58,275 nucleotides of DNA from Candidatus Korobacter versatilis (GTDB taxonomy: Bacteria > Acidobacteriota > Terriglobia > Terriglobales > Acidobacteriaceae): assembly GCA_016185395.1 (NCBI GenBank), contig JACPNR010000001.1, positions 1 through 58,275 on the forward strand, read 5' to 3'. Position 1 is the first letter of the stretch. Every line of letters starts with the position of its first letter. Made by a program: the position numbers and the translations under genes. The notes beneath the pieces are model-generated. The model did not search any database. It saw only the letters and a program-made list of their open reading frames with translations, and was not told the DNA's origin. Shown here piece after piece: positions 34,801 through 42,175 of this stretch.

Positions 34801-37280
34801 CAGTTCCTCAGCGTTTTTCCCGTCTTCAGCGTGTACTGGATCTTCTCCTGCGTCTTTTTCTCGCCGCACAGTGACTTGAAGGCCTCACGCTCGAGGTCCA
34901 GCAGATATTGCTCGCTCACCGGCGTGCCGGGCGAGACGGCGCCGCCGCAGAGCACCTCGGCGACTTTGTTGCCAATCTTCTGTTCGTGGTCGCTGATGTA
35001 CTCGCCCTGCCGCATGAGATGCACGCCAAGCTTGAGCGTCGCAAGGATGCTCTCGCCGGGGGCGGGAATATCCGCTCGCATGACCGGCGGGCGGTAGCCG
35101 CGGGCGAGTTTGAGCGCTTTCGTCTTCGCGTCGGTGAGGACGCGGTCGCGGTTCATGGTGATCTCGTCGGACTCGTGCAGGAAGCCGAGGCCGCGGCCTT
35201 CTTCCGCCGAAGTCGAGACCTTGGCCATCGCCACGGTCTCAAACGCCCGCTTCATGGCTTCCATGATCTCGACCGACTCACCTCTACCGCCGGGGCGGAG
35301 CGCCTCGGCCTGGTCGACGGCGCGCAGCGTCATCTCCTTGCAGCCGCCGCCGCCGGGGAGCAGGCCAACGCCGACCTCGACCATGCCCATGTAGAGTTCC
35401 GCGTGGGGCTGGCGGGCGGCGCCGTGGAGCGAGACCTCGCAGCCGCCGCCGAGCGTCATGCCGAAGGGCGCGATCACCACCGGCTTGGGGGAGAACTTGA
35501 TGGCCTGCGTCATGCCCTGGAATTGGCGGATCATGAGGTCGATATCGTCCCACTCTTCTTCCTGCACGGCCATGAGCAGCAGCATGATGTTGGCGCCGAC
35601 GGAGAAGTGCGGCGCGTCGTTGGTGATGACAAAGGCGTCGAAGGGCGCGCCGAGTTCGGAGGACGGCTTGAGCGTTTGCTGGACGAGCTGGATGATGTCG
35701 CCGCCGAGCGAGTTCATCTTGGAATGGAACTCAAGGCAGGCGACGCCGTCGCCGAGGTCGACGAGCGAACAGCCCGCGTTCTTCTTCACGACTTTCGTCC
35801 CGCCGCGCTTCGCGACCGCCACGGACATCACGCCCTCGGGCACGTCCACTGGCTTGTAGCCGACCTTCGCGAGATCGAAGAACGAGCGGCCGGAAGGAAC
35901 GTCAGGATGCTCCTGGTACCAGGTCTTCGCGCCGCTCGCGAGCAGCTTCTCGACGTTGACGGCGACCGGCTTGCCTTCCTTCTTCATGCGCGCGACCGTC
36001 GCTTCCACGCCGGCGGCGTCCCACAATTCGAACGGGCCAAGCTCCCAGTTGAAGCCGAGTTTCAACGCGCGGTCGATCTCGACGATGGAGTCGGAGATCT
36101 CGGGGATGCGGTTGGCGGCGTATGTCCAGAGGTCGGAGAGCGTGGTCCAGTAAAAGGTCGTGGCTTTGTCTTTGGCCGGGTCGCCACCCAGCAACATCTT
36201 CAGCCGCTCGGGGAGCGACTCCACCTGCTTCGCCATCTCGAGGGCAGGGAACTTGGCTTTCTTGCGCGGCGCGTATGCGAGCGTCTTCCAGTCGAGCGCG
36301 AGGCGGTCCTGTCCTTCGGGCGCGCCCTTCACGCGCTTGTAGAATCCGCCGCCGGTCTTGTCGCCGAGCAGCTTGCGCTCGAGCATCTGCTGATAGAACG
36401 CGGGGACGGCGAGGTCGGAGCGCTCATCGGAGAGAGTGGCCTTACCAGAGCTGGGGCCGTCCGCCGCGGCGCGGACGGAGGTGAGGTTAGCGACGACGTG
36501 GCCGAGAATGTCCAGCCCGACCATGTCAATGGTGCGGAAGGTGGCCGACTTCGGCCAGCCGACGGCCGAGCCGGTGAGCGCGTCTACGTCTTCGATGGAG
36601 AAATCGAGCTCCTGCATCACGCGCATCACGTTCAGCACGGAAAACGTCCCGATGCGGTTGGCGATGAAGTTGGGCGTGTCCTTGGCGTGGACGATGCCCT
36701 TGCCGAGACGCACGTCGCCAAAGCGGCTGACGGCCTCGACCGCCGCCGGATCCGAGTCCGGCGTGGTGATGATCTCGAGCAGGCGCATGTAGCGCGGTGG
36801 ATTGAAGAAGTGCGTGCCGAACCAGGACCGGCGGAAGTCGTCGGAGAAGCCTTCGGCGATCTTTGCGACCGGCAGGCCGCTGGTGTTGGTGGTGATGATG
36901 GCGCCGGGGCGGCGGACGGCCTCCACTTTCTTCAGCAGCGCGCGCTTGATGTCCAGGTTCTCGGCGACGGCCTCGATGATCCAGTCAGCCTGCTGGAGCA
37001 GGGCGAGGTCGTCGTCAAAGTTGCCGATGGTGATGAGGCGCGCGGCGTCCGCAGTGAAGAACGCCGCCGGCTTCGACTTCTTGGCGGCTTCCAGGCCGGC
37101 GGCAACGATCTTGTTGCGAACGTCTTTATTGCGCAGATCAGCGGGCGCATCGGCGGGCGTGCCGGGCGGGACGATGTCCAGCAGGAAACAGGGGACACCG
37201 GCGTTGGCGAGCTGCGCGGCGATGCGCGCGCCCATGGTGCCGGCGCCGAGGACCGCCACTTTGTCGATGCGCTTATGCAT
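34800..37280 (-). CDS. fadN: 3-hydroxyacyl-CoA dehydrogenase/enoyl-CoA hydratase, FadN type, 826 aa
   Basis: The domain order is dehydrogenase first (NAD motif VAVLGAGTMGARIAAQLANAG, then WFGTHFFNPPRYM, DTPNFIANRIG) and crotonase-fold hydratase second (about 470-700: VFIVTNDAPHFSVGANI-like, GMTLGGGCEVSLHG, GVGLLPGGGG). This is the reverse of E. coli FadB/FadJ and equals B. subtilis FadN. ATG 37280 is used, and a GTG at 37292 is possible. First gene of the fad operon. The promoter with FadR-like box is at 37549-37578. Confidence 0.94.
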   Translation of the reverse strand: MHKRIDKVAVLGAGTMGARIAAQLANAGVPCFLLDIVPPGTPADAPADLRNKDVRNKIVAAGLEAAKKSKPAAFFTADAARLITIGNFDDDLALLQQADWIIEAVAENLDIKRALLKKVEAVRRPGAIITTNTSGLPVAKIAEGFSDDFRRSWFGTHFFNPPRYMRLLEIITTPDSDPAAVEAVSRFGDVRLGKGIVHAKDTPNFIANRIGTFSVLNVMRVMQELDFSIEDVDALTGSAVGWPKSATFRTIDMVGLDILGHVVANLTSVRAAADGPSSGKATLSDERSDLAVPAFYQQMLERKLLGDKTGGGFYKRVKGAPEGQDRLALDWKTLAYAPRKKAKFPALEMAKQVESLPERLKMLLGGDPAKDKATTFYWTTLSDLWTYAANRIPEISDSIVEIDRALKLGFNWELGPFELWDAAGVEATVARMKKEGKPVAVNVEKLLASGAKTWYQEHPDVPSGRSFFDLAKVGYKPVDVPEGVMSVAVAKRGGTKVVKKNAGCSLVDLGDGVACLEFHSKMNSLGGDIIQLVQQTLKPSSELGAPFDAFVITNDAPHFSVGANIMLLLMAVQEEEWDDIDLMIRQFQGMTQAIKFSPKPVVIAPFGMTLGGGCEVSLHGAARQPHAELYMGMVEVGVGLLPGGGGCKEMTLRAVDQAEALRPGGRGESVEIMEAMKRAFETVAMAKVSTSAEEGRGLGFLHESDEITMNRDRVLTDAKTKALKLARGYRPPVMRADIPAPGESILATLKLGVHLMRQGEYISDHEQKIGNKVAEVLCGGAVSPGTPVSEQYLLDLEREAFKSLCGEKKTQEKIQYTLKTGKTLRN

Positions 37281-37548
37281 GAGTGTGCTCACGAACTCGC
37301 GAGGGCGCGGCCAGACTACGCTCTTTTCGTTCAGCTTGCGGGGATTCGGGACAGCGGACTACGGCAGGTTGGATGAGCAGCAGCACTGCGTCGTTGTTCG
37401 TGTTGTGCGTGCGGTTGGTGCGCGAGTCGCGGCGAGTGTCCACGCTCATACTCCGGTACGCGGTGCAGGGCCGGGAAAAGGAGTGGCACGCGCCGCGTGA
37501 ATGTGGGGTGAGGATGGCACAACGGCGCGTGCCGTATTAATTGTCGCA

Positions 37549-37578
37549 ATCTTACTGAATGAATAATCATTCAGTCAA
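37549..37578 (-). promoter_or_regulatory. fadN promoter with FadR-box-like operator
   Basis: On the minus strand TTGACT (37578-37573) and TAAGAT (37554-37549) are 18 bp apart. The palindrome ACTGAATGA-TTAT-TCATTCAGT (37554-37575) fills the spacer. Its core matches the B. subtilis FadR (TetR family) box TGAATGAMTANTCATTCA, which controls fadNAE there. Binding should block polymerase and be relieved by long-chain acyl-CoA. No fadR gene is in the window. The 37281-37548 leader shows no gene. Confidence 0.82.
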
Positions 37579-37599
37579 GGAAAAGTTACGAGAATCCTC

Positions 37600-37656
37600 T
37601 TGACAGCGGCCTCCAGTCTCCTGTATTTAACCATATAGATATTTAACCTATCGGTT
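37600..37656 (+). promoter_or_regulatory. ArsR-gene promoter and operator
   Basis: TTGACA (37600-37605), 18-bp spacer, TATTTA (37624-37629). Downstream are two copies of ATTTAACC and the dyad AACC-TATC-GGTT (37645-37656). This is the expected kind of site for autorepression by the ArsR protein. Confidence 0.7.
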
Positions 37657-37673
37657 TTCTAGCAAAGAACGAA

Positions 37674-38066
37674 ATGACCTCCGACCACCTCAGCAGCACC
37701 TTCGCAGCGCTCGCCGATCCTACGCGGCGGGCCATTCTCGCTCGTCTGGCGGCGGGTGAGGCTTCGGTCACACAGATCGCCGCGCCCTTTGAAATGAGCA
37801 TGCCGGCAGTATCCAAACATCTCAAGGTGCTGGAGCGTGCCGGGCTGATCGCGCGCGGACGCGAGGCGCAGTGGCGTCCGGCGCGGCTCGAGCCCGCGCG
37901 GCTGAAGGAAGTGGCCGACTGGGTGGCGCACTACCAGCGCTTCTGGTCGAAGAGCTTCGACCGGCTCGACGACTACTTGAAAGAGATGCAGGCGCAGGAC
38001 GCGGGAAAAAAGATCCGGAAACCCGCAACTAAGACCACAGAGGAGAAGAAAGATGGCAGCGAATAG
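37674..38066 (+). CDS. ArsR-family regulator, 130 aa
   Basis: Winged helix: FAALADPTRRAILARLAAGEASVTQIAAPFEMSMPAVSKHLKVLERAGLI. No metal-binding Cys motif is present. This is the type that pairs with SRPBCC/AHSA1 genes rather than the arsenic type. It overlaps the SRPBCC gene by 14 bp. A Lys/Glu-rich tail ends the protein. Confidence 0.93.
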   Translation: MTSDHLSSTFAALADPTRRAILARLAAGEASVTQIAAPFEMSMPAVSKHLKVLERAGLIARGREAQWRPARLEPARLKEVADWVAHYQRFWSKSFDRLDDYLKEMQAQDAGKKIRKPATKTTEEKKDGSE

Positions 38067-38556
38067 CAGCGCCCTGGCGGTGACCATGCCGAACGACACG
38101 GACATCCAGATGACGCGGGTGTTCAACGCGCCGCGGGAAATCGTTTTTCAGGCCTGGACGGATCCCAAGCACGTGCCGCACTGGCTGCTCGGTCCCGAGG
38201 GCTGGACGATGCCGGTCTGCGAGATCGACCTGCGCGTGGGAGGCAAATGGCGCTACGTGTGGCGCAAGGCTGACGGCACGGAGATGGCGATGAGCGGTGA
38301 GTACCGCGAGGTCAAGCCGCCGCAGCGCGTGGTCAGCACGGAGCGCTGGGGGCCGGAGTGGCCGGAGACCATCAACACCATTGCCCTCACCGAGAAGGAC
38401 GGCAAGACCACGCTCAGCCTGACCGTCCATTACCCGTCGAAGGAAGCGCGCGACAGCGCGTTCAAGACCGGCATGGCGGGCGGCGTAGAAGTGAGCTTCA
38501 ACCGCCTCGACAGCTATCTGAACAAAATGGAGAAAGGAACGAGCAATGTCCGTTAG
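38053..38556 (+). CDS. SRPBCC (AHSA1-like) protein, 167 aa
   Basis: Helix-grip fold: MTRVFNAPREIVFQAWTDPKHVPHWLLGPEGWTMPVCEIDLRVGGKWRYVWRKADG-type strand pattern, ending in GGVEVSFNRLDSYL. These proteins bind hydrophobic ligands, and with an ArsR partner they form a common two-gene stress or metabolite-response unit. The ligand is unknown. Confidence 0.92.
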   Translation: MAANSSALAVTMPNDTDIQMTRVFNAPREIVFQAWTDPKHVPHWLLGPEGWTMPVCEIDLRVGGKWRYVWRKADGTEMAMSGEYREVKPPQRVVSTERWGPEWPETINTIALTEKDGKTTLSLTVHYPSKEARDSAFKTGMAGGVEVSFNRLDSYLNKMEKGTSNVR

Positions 38557-38653
38557 ATCGGCAAGCGAACCCAATGCATGCAGCAGGGCCTTCTTTGGCG
38601 GCTGGACGCACTTCGCGGGCGAGCTGGCAAGGTTCCTGGAGAAGGACGCGTAG
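38546..38653 (+). CDS. Possible 35-aa peptide after SRPBCC gene
   Basis: An ATG overlapping the SRPBCC stop, with AAAGGA upstream, opens a 35-codon frame ending FFGGWTHFAGELARFLEKDA. The end resembles the last helix of an SRPBCC protein, so it may be the remnant of a second SRPBCC copy. It stops 5 bp before the convergent phosphatase gene. Confidence 0.3.
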   Translation: MSVRSASEPNACSRAFFGGWTHFAGELARFLEKDA

Positions 38654-38657
38654 AGAG

Positions 38658-40799
38658 TCAGCGCGCGCGGGCGAGCACGAGGGTGATGTCATCCGGCTGT
38701 TCGCCCGCGCCGATCCAGTCCTGCACCGCCTGGATGACCGCTTCGGAGGTGCGCGCAAGCGGCTCGCTCCGGTGGGCGCGGACGATCTCCAGCAGACGGC
38801 CCGTCCCGAACTCACCGAAGTCATTCTCCGGCTCGATGACTCCGTCGGAGAAAGCAACAAAGACGTCTCCCGGCTCGAGCACGATGTGCGCGTCTTCGTA
38901 CTTCGGTTGGTCGAACAAGCCGACCATGAGTCCGGCGGCAGCGTCCAGCTTCCGCACCGAGCCCTCGGCGCTGACGATGTAGGGCGGCAGGTGGCCGGCG
39001 TTGGAGTACGTCAGCGTCCGGTCGGATTCTTCGTAGATGCCGAGGAACAAGGTGGCGTACTTCTCGAGCGGCGTCGTCTCGTATAGATGGCGGTTCAGTA
39101 ACGCCAGCGCCGAGGCCGGCGATTGTGTGGCGTGGGCCATGAGTGCGGCGCTCTCCCCTCCCGGCACCGCCGCCGCCTGGCGGAAGGCGGGCAGGGCCGC
39201 ACGTCCGAGGCGTTCGTAGGCGCGGACGGCGGAGTGCACCGTCGCCATCATGAGTGCCGCCGAGATGCCTTTTCCGCTGATGTCCCCAACGGCGATGCCG
39301 AGCTTGCCTTCACCGAAGGGAAGGAAGTCGTAGTAATCGCCGCTCACCGTGCGTGCCGGCTTGCAGACGCCGTGCACCTCGAGCGTGGGCAGTCCGGGCG
39401 CCGCGTGCGGGAAGAGCTGGTCCTGCACTTCCTGCGCGATGGCGAGCTCGCCTTGCAGGCGTTCCTTCTCCTTTTGCTCGAGGATGAGGCGCTCGATGTC
39501 TTCCGTCATCGCGTTGAACGAGCGTTGCAACTCGGCGAGCTGGTCGCGGCCTTCCACCTGGATGCGATGGCTGAAGTCGCCGCCTTTGATCTGCAGCGTC
39601 GCGCGGTAGAGGTTCGAGATGCTTTTGGTGATGGTGCGCGAGAGCCCGAGGCCGAGCGAGAGCGCGACCAGCTCGATGATGGCGAACGCGATGGCGATGG
39701 CGCCGATGAAGATGGCGAACAGCGTTCCCCAGCCGGCGAGCCCGCGGAACAAGCGGCTGTAGAGCACGGAGCCGCGTGTGCGGACTTGCAGCAGCGCCGC
39801 TCCCGTCTGTCCGTTCTCCCAGTCAGTCACGCCGAAGACCGAGCCGAAGGTGCGTTCGGTGTCCCAACTGAAGGCCGGTTTAGGCAGCGAGCCGCCTTCG
39901 ACCGGCGAGAGCACGATGCGCGGCCGGTGTTGGCGCTGCCGCGCTGGCGCCTCCGGCGTGGGAGTGGCCGGGGACGACGCGTCGTCTACGTTGAAGTCCA
40001 CATTGCCGCTGTCGGAGAAACGAACTAGCCCGGTGGTGTGTGCGGTGCGGTCAAGCAGCGCGCGATCAATGGGCTCGCTGGCCACCAGCATGGCGGGGAG
40101 GTTTCCGCGCCGCAGGTGCTTGACGACCCGCAGATAGAGCTTGCCGTTGTCATTGACGATGACCTCGCGATCGTCGTGCGACCAATCCGGCCGTGAGATG
40201 GTCGAGGTCGCCGGCGCCGCAAAGACCGGCACGGCAGCGTCGCCTTCCCACAGCGCGATCTCGGTGTTCGGGAACTCGGTGTGGAAGGTCTGCCACGCGG
40301 CGCTTGCCGGCAGGGCCGCCGCCATCTTGGCGCCTGCCGCCTCGCCCGCGAGCATGTTGGTTCCCACGCGCAGCGAATCGAGTTCGCCGTGCAGGTCGGC
40401 GGTCACCACGGAAGCCGCGTACTGGTTGCCGATGGAATAGAAAGCGGTTCCGGCCAGCACCACGAGCAGCACGATGGGGATCACGCCGATAAAAAAGTAC
40501 GTGACCAGCAGGCGCCGGCGCAGGCTCCACAGGAACCGCTGCCGCACCCAGCGGACGAGCAGCGCGAACAGCAGCAGCACCGTGACCACGCGGGTGGCGG
40601 TGAACCACCACTGGGCAAAGCTGATGGCGCCCTCGCTGCCGCCGAACGTCCGCAGCGCGAGCAAGAGCAGGCCGAAGAGGAGCGTGATCCCCGTCGCATA
40701 GGCGGTGAGCTGCGCCAGGCGCGTCTGCGGGATGTAGCGTCGCGAGATGCCGCGTGCCAGCAGCCTGCGCCGCAGATTCCGGTTGGAGTGGGAAGTCAT
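38658..40799 (-). CDS. HAMP-SpoIIE/PP2C phosphatase membrane sensor, 713 aa
   Basis: Three or so N-terminal membrane segments are followed by a periplasmic sensor region (about 140-370) and another TM helix (about 385-410). Then come a HAMP linker (SISNLYRATLQIKGGDFSHRIQ) and a RsbU/SpoIIE phosphatase domain (SGDYYDFLPFGEGKLGIAVGDISGKGISAALMMATVHSA, SNAGHLPPYIV, GDVFVAFSDGVIEPEN). It probably dephosphorylates an anti-sigma-antagonist. No partner is nearby. The start ATG 40799 is the second copy of a 17-bp tandem duplication. Confidence 0.93.
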   Translation of the reverse strand: MTSHSNRNLRRRLLARGISRRYIPQTRLAQLTAYATGITLLFGLLLLALRTFGGSEGAISFAQWWFTATRVVTVLLLFALLVRWVRQRFLWSLRRRLLVTYFFIGVIPIVLLVVLAGTAFYSIGNQYAASVVTADLHGELDSLRVGTNMLAGEAAGAKMAAALPASAAWQTFHTEFPNTEIALWEGDAAVPVFAAPATSTISRPDWSHDDREVIVNDNGKLYLRVVKHLRRGNLPAMLVASEPIDRALLDRTAHTTGLVRFSDSGNVDFNVDDASSPATPTPEAPARQRQHRPRIVLSPVEGGSLPKPAFSWDTERTFGSVFGVTDWENGQTGAALLQVRTRGSVLYSRLFRGLAGWGTLFAIFIGAIAIAFAIIELVALSLGLGLSRTITKSISNLYRATLQIKGGDFSHRIQVEGRDQLAELQRSFNAMTEDIERLILEQKEKERLQGELAIAQEVQDQLFPHAAPGLPTLEVHGVCKPARTVSGDYYDFLPFGEGKLGIAVGDISGKGISAALMMATVHSAVRAYERLGRAALPAFRQAAAVPGGESAALMAHATQSPASALALLNRHLYETTPLEKYATLFLGIYEESDRTLTYSNAGHLPPYIVSAEGSVRKLDAAAGLMVGLFDQPKYEDAHIVLEPGDVFVAFSDGVIEPENDFGEFGTGRLLEIVRAHRSEPLARTSEAVIQAVQDWIGAGEQPDDITLVLARAR

Positions 40800-40816
40800 T
40801 TGGAGTGGGAAGTCAT
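40783..40816. repeat. 17-bp perfect tandem duplication at a start codon
   Basis: ATGACTTCCCACTCCAA occurs twice in direct succession on the minus strand. The second ATG starts the phosphatase. The first opens a 6-codon peptide whose TGA overlaps the second ATG (ATGA). Confidence 0.9.
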
Positions 40817-40861
40817 TCGGTCTTTGGATTATAGGGGAGAGCCTGAGCCGGCGAATCAGCG

Positions 40862-41533
40862 CTAGCCGGTGACTTGGCGAAACAGCAGCGCGAGCCCGGC
40901 AAGAAGCAGGACGACGAGCGCCGCGCCGCCGAGCGTGGCTGCGGTCTTGCGGGTGCGGAACCAGGGCGCGAGCGCTTTGCTGAGGGTGGGAACGACCAGC
41001 CATTGCAGGATGGCGATGCTCAGCGCGTTCCCGATGAGCATGGAGACGGCCATGCCGAGCGGCGACATCCGCGGACTGACGAAGAGCGACAGCAGCATCA
41101 CGGTGGGATAGAGCCCGAGGAGGACGGTGAGCGCCATCTTCCATCCTGCCGGCGGGGCGTCCTCGCCGCCGATGGCTCCGGCGAACCATGGGCCGAAGCC
41201 GCTGTGCAGCGTCTTGAGACTGTAGGCGGCGACTTCTTTGGGAAGCTTCGCCGTCCACGCGGCACGCTCGGGCGAATCAAGCCAGCCCTGGAGCGACGCC
41301 GCGGAATCGAACTGCACCACGATCACCCACTCCAGCTTCGGCGCGACCGCGGGGTACACGTCGGTCGAGCGGTAACCTGGAAAGGCCTCGGTCGCCGCGG
41401 TCACGCCGCGCTGCCATTCCATGAAAGCGCCGGCGGAAGCGGCCGGTACCCGATGAACGATGACCGAGGAGGCCAGCGCGTCGCGGACCTCCAGCGGACG
41501 CGGGACGACCGTGGATGTCGAGGTGGACGACAT
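40862..41533 (-). CDS. ABM-domain protein with C-terminal membrane anchor, 223 aa
   Basis: About residues 18-115 resemble an antibiotic-biosynthesis-monooxygenase (ABM) ferredoxin-like domain (VIVHRVPAASAGAFMEWQRGVTAATEAFPGYRSTDVYP, WVIVVQFDSAASLQGWLDSPERAAW). Three membrane helices follow (LTVLLGLYPTVMLLSLF, MLIGNALSIAILQWLVV, ALVVLLLAGLALLF). Such ABM-TM fusions are common in bacteria and uncharacterised. It lies 5 bp after the deaminase stop, so they are cotranscribed. Confidence 0.8.
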   Translation of the reverse strand: MSSTSTSTVVPRPLEVRDALASSVIVHRVPAASAGAFMEWQRGVTAATEAFPGYRSTDVYPAVAPKLEWVIVVQFDSAASLQGWLDSPERAAWTAKLPKEVAAYSLKTLHSGFGPWFAGAIGGEDAPPAGWKMALTVLLGLYPTVMLLSLFVSPRMSPLGMAVSMLIGNALSIAILQWLVVPTLSKALAPWFRTRKTAATLGGAALVVLLLAGLALLFRQVTG

Positions 41534-41538
41534 GCTCG

Positions 41539-42048
41539 CTAGTAAGGAACTTTGTCCGGCTTCTGCTGGTACTTCTTCCACACCTCGACCGCTTCCTCGC
41601 GCAGCATCTCGGTCATCTTGATGCTGCGTTTCTCCACCGGCAGCGCGAGTTCCTTGTAGATGAAGGAATCGTCGAAGTTGCCGTACTTCAGTGCGTCGGC
41701 GACGGTGGCGGCGTAGTAGATGCTGCCGATGCCGGCCCAGTACGAAGTCGCCAGGCACATCGGGCAGGGCTCGCCCGCGGTGTACAGCGTGCAGCCGTTG
41801 AGCTTGAAGCTCTGCAGCGTGATGCACGCCAGGCGGATGGCTTCCATCTCGGCGTGCCAGGTGGGATCGTGGCTCGCCACCACGCGGTTCATCCCTTCGG
41901 AAACGATCTTGCCGTCTTTCACCACCACGGCGCCGAAGACGCCTCCGGTGGAGTACTCGAGCGCGGCCTTGCCCGAGAGCTCGATGGCCCGGCGGATGAA
42001 CTTCTCGTGGTTCTCTTTGGACACGGCCTTTCCCGACGCGTTTGACAT
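41539..42048 (-). CDS. Nucleoside/guanine deaminase-like zinc enzyme, 169 aa
   Basis: Cytidine-deaminase-fold enzyme. The zinc His and proton-shuttle Glu are in TWHAEMEAI, and the two Cys are in GEPCPMCLA. The GuaD-type neighbourhood (NRVVASHDPTWHAEMEAIRLAC, EVWKKYQ end) suggests guanine deamination in purine salvage, but tRNA-adenosine deaminase-like or other base specificity is possible. GGAGAAACC supports start 42048. Confidence 0.88.
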   Translation of the reverse strand: MSNASGKAVSKENHEKFIRRAIELSGKAALEYSTGGVFGAVVVKDGKIVSEGMNRVVASHDPTWHAEMEAIRLACITLQSFKLNGCTLYTAGEPCPMCLATSYWAGIGSIYYAATVADALKYGNFDDSFIYKELALPVEKRSIKMTEMLREEAVEVWKKYQQKPDKVPY

Positions 42049-42175
42049 GGTTTCTCCAGTTCGGCAGGGTATGGAAGCAAAGCCCGGTGGATGGTTTTTG
42101 GGTGACGCTGGTGGCGAGCATACCACGGAGCCGCGGCTTCGGCCGCGACTCGACGCGCGCGGTTAGAATGGCGCC

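Noticed and set aside
34908..37376. An 822-codon + strand frame opposite fadN
   Set aside because: Exact antisense of fadN with typical shadow composition. fadN shows full family motifs.
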